This document shows, piece after piece, positions 57,053-64,000 of a stretch of DNA of 64,000 nt. The notes under the pieces are model-generated. The model worked only from the letters and a program-made list of their open reading frames with translations, ran no database searches and was not told the origin of the DNA. The stretch covers positions 54,222,080-54,286,079 of the forward strand of contig OX439037.1 of assembly GCA_949317995.1 (NCBI GenBank), written 5' to 3'. A program made the position numbers and the translations under genes. The first letter of the stretch is position 1; every line of letters begins with the position of its first letter. Source of the DNA: Acholoe squamosa. Its lineage: Eukaryota; Annelida; Polychaeta; Phyllodocida; Polynoidae.

Positions 57053-57636
57053 GTAGCTCTTGTTTGGTCCCATAAATAGGGAAATGCAGTCCTGCAACGG
57101 AGGCAATTTCAATGGGCGATGTCAGGATGACTCTGATCCCCGCATGAACAGTATTAAGACATTAATGATGAAGAATTTATTGACAAATATCAAAGTACAG
57201 GAGGCCCCAAACTCACTCAACTGAATCGATAGCCGTAAACCGCTTTACGGCCATCGCTATCCCCACAGTGATAATAGAGTACTCACATGACTTCACTTAC
57301 TCAATATCTAATTCTTGTATTCATGAGAGTATGCATATGATTATATATGAGCTTGGTTACGTATACAGGACATTCAAAGACAATGCAGAGAGAGCATATG
57401 AATGAGGAATACGCCTGTAAACCCTTGGGGCTATTCACATCTTTCCCTTCAAATTGGTGTTTATAGTAATGGTAAGGTGGTAAGGAGTGTGGTGTGGCAT
57501 GTTGTAGAGGTTAATTACATGCTGTAGAAGTTAATGGCAGGTGTGAATTTCAATAGTGGGATGAAGTGATTGCTTCATCATTGTGATCTTACCCTCTGTG
57601 TTACATATAGGTATTAAAGTGTAGAATAGTACCTAA

Positions 57637-58111
57637 AGGTCGAATCCCACATGGCGAAAAATGGCTGAAATATCTCTGCGCTTTTGTCCCTTACGTTTTA
57701 TGGCCCTTGTTGAGGCCATAAAACGCAAGGACTACTGCAAACTTGACCCTAAAGGTCGAATCCCACTATGTGAAAAATGTATTGTCTGTGATTCTGGATA
57801 TCGGCAGACTTGACCTCTTGCCAATAATCAAAATCACAAGGGTTCTCCCCCAACCTCTGCCTTACCCAAATCCCACTATTAAGGTCGAAGCCCACATGGC
57901 GATTTAGGCCTCTAATATCTCTGTTGTGTTATATGGCCCATGCTGAGGCCATAAAACACAAGGGTTACAGCATATTAGTGCTTAACCTACTGTTAGATTC
58001 GGTATAAGTTGATCAATCCTTGCATTTTATGGCCTCAGTAATGGTCATAAAACAAAACAGACAAAATCGCAGAGATATTGGAGGCCAAAATCGCCATATG
58101 GGATTCGACCT
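57637..58111. mobile_element. Foldback family, two merged copies
   Basis: A partial copy starts AGGTCGAATCCCACATGG at 57637 and a fuller copy spans 57882-58111, ending in GGATTCGACCT. The arms include ATATCTCTG and the ATTTTATGGCC-type inner part. Confidence 0.7.
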
Positions 58112-58565
58112 TTAGCATATATTGAGAAGGAGTTCTCTGTGATTCTCATTACTGCACAGACAAGCTGTTAGCTTTATTCACAAAGATAGAGTGTTTGATA
58201 TCAAAATCATAGTTGTCTCTGAGTTAACTCTTTAGTTTACAATACAGATGTAGTAGCTTTGCATGCATAAATCACAAGCAGAACCTTCTTTTAACTACAG
58301 TATGTGGAACTTGGATCCTGATTCATCAATAACATACCTCTTGTGATTTACTAGAAACTCTTGCCTTACTCTAAATCACAGGGAATTTAAGTTTTTCACA
58401 GAGATTTCCGGCCTCTTGTGAGGAAAATATCAAGATCTTTTGATGTGGTCCATTTCTCAAATAGCAACACCTTGGCAAGGCTCCGTGACCATTATTACCC
58501 TTTCTAAGACGATATTACCACCCCAATATTGGCTAAGGAACCCCATCTTCCTAAGTCACAAGGAT

Positions 58566-58712
58566 TTTCTGGTTATTTTTGACGTTGTGGGATTTGGCCT
58601 TAAACCACTATGGGATTCAGAATTAGTTTATGGCCCCCACAAGGGCCATAGAACGCAAGGGACAAAATCGCAGAGATATTTCAGCCATTTTTCGCCAAGT
58701 GGGATTCAACCT
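58566..58712. mobile_element. Foldback family, truncated copy
   Basis: Only the right arm is well preserved (GGGACAAAATCGCAGAGATA, then GGGATTCAACCT). Confidence 0.6.
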
Positions 58713-58771
58713 AAACCGGCGTGAAAGGGACATGATGCACGGGACACAGACCATCAGTCAACGCTTACTGC

Positions 58772-58975
58772 TATGGGAGTGGTCATTATCTATCAAGGTG
58801 AGGGGAGGGGGCGATTTTGAGGGAGGGGGTATTTTCCACGCTCTCTGGCGTTGGGTGGCACAAAAGATTTTGACCACCAAGAGGGGGGGGGGCATACAGA
58901 ATTTCTGCGCATTCACGTGAAAGCTCACCGCCCCCCACCACACCCAGTTGACAGATAATGCTAAATAACTCCCTA
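58772..58975. mobile_element. MITE of the GGGAGTGNTCATT family
   Basis: GGGAGTGGTCATTATCTATC on the left pairs imperfectly with GATAATGCTAAATAACTCCC on the right, with G-rich and C-rich inner flanks. It is related to the ends of the 29614-30455 element. Confidence 0.6.
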
Positions 58976-59395
58976 AGAACAATATAACATGCCATCTTGT
59001 CCCACAGATTGAATAATCCTAATTGCTGCGCAGGGCTGGCATCTCCTTCACGTGATACTAATTGGGAGTGAGACACGTCTCTATCAGAACAAACAGAGAT
59101 AGTCCCCCAGCGACATTTTAGCTTGCCTTATTGTCATTCCTATCACTTTTGTAGGACTCTATGTATATCTATTTACATCTCAACACATCCCAATGCTGTC
59201 CGCCCTGGGGGTTATCACAGAGGCCTTAGTGCAACAACTCCCTTAAAGAAGTGTCTTAAAGATCCCCAAAACAGATAGGAAGTTGAAAGTCGTCTGCTCT
59301 TGTCAGACTCACTTTGAAATGGATGAGTTGGGTGATTGACACAGACCCAGGTTTTGTTGTTGTTATCCATAGACAGCCGGAGATGAAGTGGTTTA

Positions 59396-59746
59396 GCCCT
59401 GGGGGGGGGGGGCACTTCAATTTTTTTTGATACGGGTGTGTGGCTGAACCCCCGACTACCCTTACCCTTGCCAGGGCACTTGTTTGCGGTTTTTTTCTTC
59501 CAAACCCTACCCTTGCTAGGAAACTTTTTACATAATGGTCTTAGGTTTTGCTCAAAATATCTTAAAATGACCTTGTTTGGGAGAAAATTGTATTTTGTTC
59601 ATGCTATTTTCATGAAAACTTGGAAAATATTTATGAAAATTTCTTAATTTTCCACGTGAATCGGGGTATTTTCCTTGAAAAAGTACCCTTGCCAGCCGCA
59701 CATATGTGTATACATTACATAGAGAGTGCCCCCCCCGGGTTTAGCT
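59396..59746. mobile_element. Candidate MITE with G-run / C-run inverted ends
   Basis: The left end is CCTGGGGGGGGGGGGCACT and the right end AGTGCCCCCCCCGGG. The inside has direct repeats of CCCTTGCCAGGGCACTT type and no coding capacity. Confidence 0.55.
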
Positions 59747-59926
59747 GGTTGGGGCACCTTCAGGCTTCAGGGTATGACATCTTAGAAGAAATTCTATATG
59801 CTTTTTGTCTCTATGTGTCCATCTGTAGATCCGGTAACTAATTCTTACGAATTGAGAAAAGACACAAGAAGGCATCAAGAGGGGACAAGGAAAGGCTGAA
59901 TAAGGTTGAATCTCACATGGCGATTT

Positions 59927-60168
59927 AGGTCGAATCCCACATGGCGATTTAGGGCTCAAATATCTCTGCGATTTTGTCCCTTGCGATTTTGGGGTCTCCC
60001 TGGGCTCCTAGATCGCAAGGATTGCTCAGCTTATACTGAATCCAACACTGAATCAAGACCAATTAAACAGTTATCCTTGCGATAAAGGGGCTCAGGAAAG
60101 CCCCAAGAGTGCAAGGGACAAAATCGCAGAGATATTTGAGCCCTAAATCGCCATGTGGGATTTGACCT
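59927..60168. mobile_element. Foldback family, full copy
   Basis: 242 bases from AGGTCGAATCCCACATGG to the matching GGGATTTGACCT end. An extra 5' fragment (59902-59926) repeats the first 25 bases. It is close to the 29794-30035 copy in length and sequence. Confidence 0.82.
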
Positions 60169-60171
60169 TTT

Positions 60172-60394
60172 AGGCCTCAAATATCTCTGTGAATTTGTCG
60201 CTTGCGATTTTGGGGTCTTCCTGGGCTCCTAGATCGCAAGGATTGTTCAAATTATACCGACTCCAACACTGACTCAAGACCAATTAAGCAGTTATCCTTG
60301 CGATATACTATAGGGGCTCAGGAAACCCCCAAGAGTGCAAGGGACAAAATCGCAGATATATTTGAGCCCTAAATTGCCATGTGGGATTCGACCT
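60172..60394. mobile_element. Foldback family, adjacent copy lacking the first bases
   Basis: Begins AGGCCTCAAATATCTCTGTG, three bases after the previous copy, and ends GGGATTCGACCT. The two copies form a near-tandem pair. Confidence 0.78.
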
Positions 60395-61751
60395 AGAGAT
60401 TTAATGTGGATGCATAGAGAATAATTATTCATTTTTGTATAGTTAATGTTAGGATATTCTCTCCACCTCAATATCCCTCCCGAATCTACCCCGAAAGCCA
60501 TTAATAAAACAACTATAAGGCCCTTGAGACAGACTGCAAATGTATGTACACTTTCAAAAGGGTTTATATTATGCATTTGTATGAAGGGTCTACATGTAAA
60601 CATTTTAATAGGCACATGATAACTGTGATACAAACAGAATGATAGGCCTATGCTATAGGTTTCAGCCATTGATGCCAAGACATAAGTTATGCCCCCTCTT
60701 CCAGTTCAGTTAGAGAAAAGGAACTTTGTGAGAACATGCACTCGTTCCATATGCACACGTACATGTACTACATAACATTTATTGTAAACCCCACTTATAA
60801 ACCGTGGCACAATTTAGTCCCCGAAGTGGCTAATAGGATCATGCATGAACTCGGTGGGGGGGGGGGGGGCTTTTCGTACGGTAGGTTGCATCTGAAATTG
60901 GCATTTCAAATAGAGGTGGTATACATAAAAGGTTATGTAGAAAACAGATATATGAGTAGTTTAGGTCCTGTTTCACCTTCAATATCAAAACACTGACCAT
61001 TCACTGAATTCAAATGAGAGGACAATTCTAAGTAAAAGTTACCAAGTCCAGAAATCCCTGTGTTACACTGGATATCCTTATAAACAAAGGGGGGGGGGGT
61101 TCTTGTGAATAAAGTCTGGTGACTTTTACATGAAATACTCTACCTCTGTGAATTAGAATAGCAACTTATCTAATGGAATTCAGAGAGATCCAATATTGGC
61201 CAATAGTGGGATCTGGGATAGGCATTTATATGTTGGATGAGAACCTTTTGATTTAGGAAATTGACAAGGGAACAAGCCTGCCGATATCCAAAATCACAGA
61301 CATTTCAGCCCATTTCTTGCATAGTGGAATTTGACCATTACACTGCTGCAGTGCATAAAGATCAGCATATCAGGGTGGGTGGCGTTCCAAAACATAAAGG
61401 AATTTAAAAGGAGGCTTCTCCACGAGAATAAAGGAATTTTAAAGAAACTGTAAAAGAATCATCGTATAAATAAAGGAATTGAAATACAACATTTACTGAC
61501 ATGAGAGTGTGTAATATTGATTGCACGATATTGTATTTATCACTATTGCCTACACTGAGGAAAAGATTATACTCAGAGTGAGTCTAGTGTTAGGCTCAGG
61601 CAAATGTCACCAAAATGAGACTGTTGTGATACTCAGGGTGAGCCTGGGGTAGGGGCATACTCCTGCATTGCCTGACACTCTACTCTAGAGTGTGTATAGC
61701 TCAGCTGTACCATCTCTACTGCCATACTCGAACAGTGCCTGAGTCTCTAGA
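60395..61751. other. No gene recognised
   Basis: Contains G-runs at 60857-60870 and 61089-61099 but no supported ORF. Around 61540-61750 is CTCAGG/CCTGAG-rich sequence into which the next foldback copy is inserted. Confidence 0.35.
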
Positions 61752-61972
61752 AGGTTGAATCCCACTTGGCGCAAAAATGGCTGAAATATCGCGATGGCCC
61801 TTGTTGAGGCCATAAAATGCAAGGACTCTTGCAAACTTGACCCTAAAGCACTGTGGGATTCGGAATTAGTTGATCAATCCTTGCATTTTATGGCCCCCAC
61901 AAGGGCCATACAACGCAAGGGACAAAATCGCAGAGATATTTCAGCCAATTTTCGCCATGTGGGATTCGACCT
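61752..61972. mobile_element. Foldback family copy
   Basis: 221 bases between AGGTTGAATCCCACTTGG and GGGATTCGACCT. The inner arms carry CTTGCATTTTATGGCC and its complement GGCCATAAAATGCAAG. Confidence 0.8.
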
Positions 61973-62625
61973 TTAGAGACAGGCTCAGTGTCAACTGGAG
62001 TAACATAATATAAGAGAATAGGACATTGCCTGAGTATCTCTATGAAGAGGGTCAGGCAATGCTGGACCCTACCTGAACAGGCTCCAACATTGCAGGAGGC
62101 TTTCTTACCCTACTACATCCTAGGTCTTACAATGGCCTTACAAACAGGCTAAATTGTAATTGTTACATAGCCCTGCATTTGTAGCATTTATTAAACTACT
62201 CAGCTGTAGGATGTATTAAGCCCAACTCATGAATGGCTGGATAAACACTTTAAACAAATATAGAAATTAAGGGCACCCTATAACAAAAGCCCATTGTTTC
62301 ATACATACAAGGATTTCAGATGGTTGAATATTCCATATCTTATGGCAGTATAAGTAATCCATGAATAGTTTGTGTATTCCTGGTTTCCTTAGGTTCAAGT
62401 CTCAGTGGTACTGCGAAATATTTTTCTTTTTTTTTCAGTTTAATAGGAAACATCTCATCTATTGCAGTGTATTTTTCTAAGACCTAACTTTGTAACTAAT
62501 TGAGATAGACGCTTGCTTGAACACTGACAGAATCTTCAACATCTGCCAAGTAAGAAAATATCAAGAAAATAAGTTCTTTGCATAACAAAACATTTCTGGT
62601 TGGAAACATGCAGCTTTTCAAGAGA

Positions 62626-62697
62626 ATCCCCGTGCTGGAATCGAACTCAGGATCTTCTGATAATTATGAAGGTAAACATGTTACCACTACACCATCT
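62626..62697 (-). repeat. tRNA-like SINE head
   Basis: The minus strand shows TGTAGTGGTAACATG (A-box region) and GAGTTCGATTC (B box) at normal spacing. The acceptor stem does not close. Confidence 0.5.
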
Positions 62698-63084
62698 TGA
62701 CTGTGCTGAAAGATCTCCACTTGAAGTCTCATTTGATCTGCTCCCTCTGTGTGTGTTGAAAGCTGGTATTCAACCTTTTTCCAAGCCCAAAAACATTAGA
62801 AATATGCCTGGGACCATAGGTCCTTTTGCATTTACTACAAAGATATGATCATACTCTAAATGTTTTAGTGACCAATTCCTATTATGTTTCTATATAGATA
62901 AGATTATATTCTTAGATATCATGGTTACAAGGACTAGAGGATAATAGAAGGGATATTGAGTATGTGCAAGAATGGGTGAGAGGGGGGCTTAGTAAGGAAC
63001 AATTTTCTCATAAACCCATTATGAATACATATTCATGCTCACATTGTAGCAATAAGATTGACTTACCAAAATAAGTAATCTTTA

Positions 63085-63160
63085 CAAAAGTTCTCAATGG
63101 GGCTTGAACTTGCCACCTTCAGATGCGAAGTATCAACTGAGCTAATGAGGCACGTGGTGT
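63085..63160 (-). repeat. tRNA-like SINE head
   Basis: On the minus strand, TAGCTCAGTTGATA and GTTCAAGCC occur at tRNA A/B-box spacing. It is related to the copy at 13520-13600. Confidence 0.5.
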
Positions 63161-63759
63161 GGTTGGTGCTAGGATATGATATAATCTCAGATATCAGTGT
63201 ATGAATGTAGCCCTGGCGAGTAACTCACCAGGGCTACATTCATACACAATTCCGATCCTAAGGGGCTGAGACAGTCCCAGAGGGTCAGCATGATGCTGCA
63301 AATGAAGTGCTGGTGAGCATCTCGCCAGCACTTCATTGGTGGCAGAATTAATGCCCCTTAAACTTTAAAGGGTTGCAGGTAGCTGTTCAACCCCCCTGCC
63401 CCCCACAAGTGCCATAAATTCATAAGTATAAGCTGTGGCTTTCACACAAACCAGAGACTTACTCCAGCTTATAGAAGCCTTCCAAACTCAGGGGGCAGGT
63501 TATCCAGGACTACAGAACTGTGTCAACCGTACTAAACTACCAACTTTTAGAAATGTAACTTGTAGCTTTATCTCAGACACAGGGTGCAAATTATACAGTG
63601 GGTGTGAATTATATCAAGGAATTGACTAAATAGAAATATATCTTTCTGGACCTAGATGAAGACTGGCTAAGAAAAGTGATTAGGAAGAACTCTGGACATT
63701 ACATTATGTATGTAATTATGAATCACGAGTGTTATCTCCAAACATGTGACTAAATCCAT

Positions 63760-64000
63760 ACACTGCAAAAAAAAAGTGTTTAAAGATACACACCAAATTT
63801 TCTCAACACCTGCATTTAAACACTTAAACACTTGAAAAGTTTAGGTGTTTAGCTTTTGCACACTTGTACTTAAACATCTAAACACTGAAGTGTTTAAGTG
63901 TTTAGCATTTAAACACTTGGTTAAACACTTTGTAGTTAAACATGTTTAGAATTGAATACGTTTAGCACTAAAGAAGCATTTAGAAAAGTTGGACAAATAA
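63760..64000. repeat. AAACACTT / AAGTGTTT motif array to the right edge
   Basis: Starts CACTGCAAAAAAAAAGTG and then repeats GTGTTTA and TAAACAC motifs in both orientations, including AAACACTGAAGTGTTT. It may be one end of a MITE cut by the window edge. Confidence 0.6.

Larger units (their letters stand above)
62140..63420. repeat. Right copy of the composite repeat seen at 12600-14600
   Basis: Shared blocks: 62150-62370 with 12690-12920, 63000-63120 with 14229-14330, and the hairpin block 63212-63372 with 13186-13375. The order is similar, with insertions and losses. No coding capacity was found. Confidence 0.6.

Overview
The window is animal genomic DNA: AT-rich, with spliced genes, long introns, LTR and non-LTR retrotransposons, SINEs, foldback/MITE elements and microsatellites. 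An inter-alpha-trypsin-inhibitor heavy chain (ITIH)-like gene, a calponin/transgelin-family gene and a profilin-domain gene fit a marine invertebrate (lophotrochozoan or invertebrate deuterostome). The sequence alone does not settle the phylum.

Layout. 1-6990 is the 5' LTR plus gag-pol part of a Ty3/gypsy-like retrotransposon on the minus strand; its 3' end lies beyond the left edge. It is decayed: one in-frame TGA in gag, one in pol, and loss of the protease catalytic Asp. 7631-8392 holds the last two coding exons of a calponin/transgelin-family gene (plus strand), whose earlier exons must lie beyond the retrotransposon. 8400-17800 is intergenic or intronic repeat sequence with a young SINE, LINE fragments and tRNA-derived SINE pieces. 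17780-24331 (minus) is a two-ORF LINE with both ORFs open. Its ORF1 carries a C-terminal NADAR (YbiA-like) domain and a 1.15 kb spacer separates ORF1 from ORF2. 25570-30460 contains a foldback element, a dead LINE fragment and nested MITEs. 31019-32050 (plus) encodes a profilin domain preceded by about 13 imperfect ten-residue repeats.

34900-52303 (minus) is the main host gene. I reconstructed 21 phase-consistent coding exons (1263 codons plus stop, start codon not found). The protein is a putative secreted one with an N-terminal VWA domain, a linker with a coiled-coil-like part, then the classical ITIH order VIT - VWA - ITIH_C. The DPHFI motif used for ester linkage of heavy chains to glycosaminoglycan is conserved. 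Several exons, including the terminal one (34900-35198), have no Met-initiated ORF of their own and were recovered from splice sites and homology.

52650-64000 has no gene I can support. It is rich in mobile repeats: a MITE pair with perfect 26 bp inverted ends (each containing a TGACGTCA palindrome), a third SINE copy with target-site duplication, at least five copies of a foldback family, and a composite repeat related to 12600-14600.

The most interesting items are the NADAR-bearing LINE ORF1, the repeat-profilin fusion, and the ITIH-like protein with an added N-terminal VWA domain.
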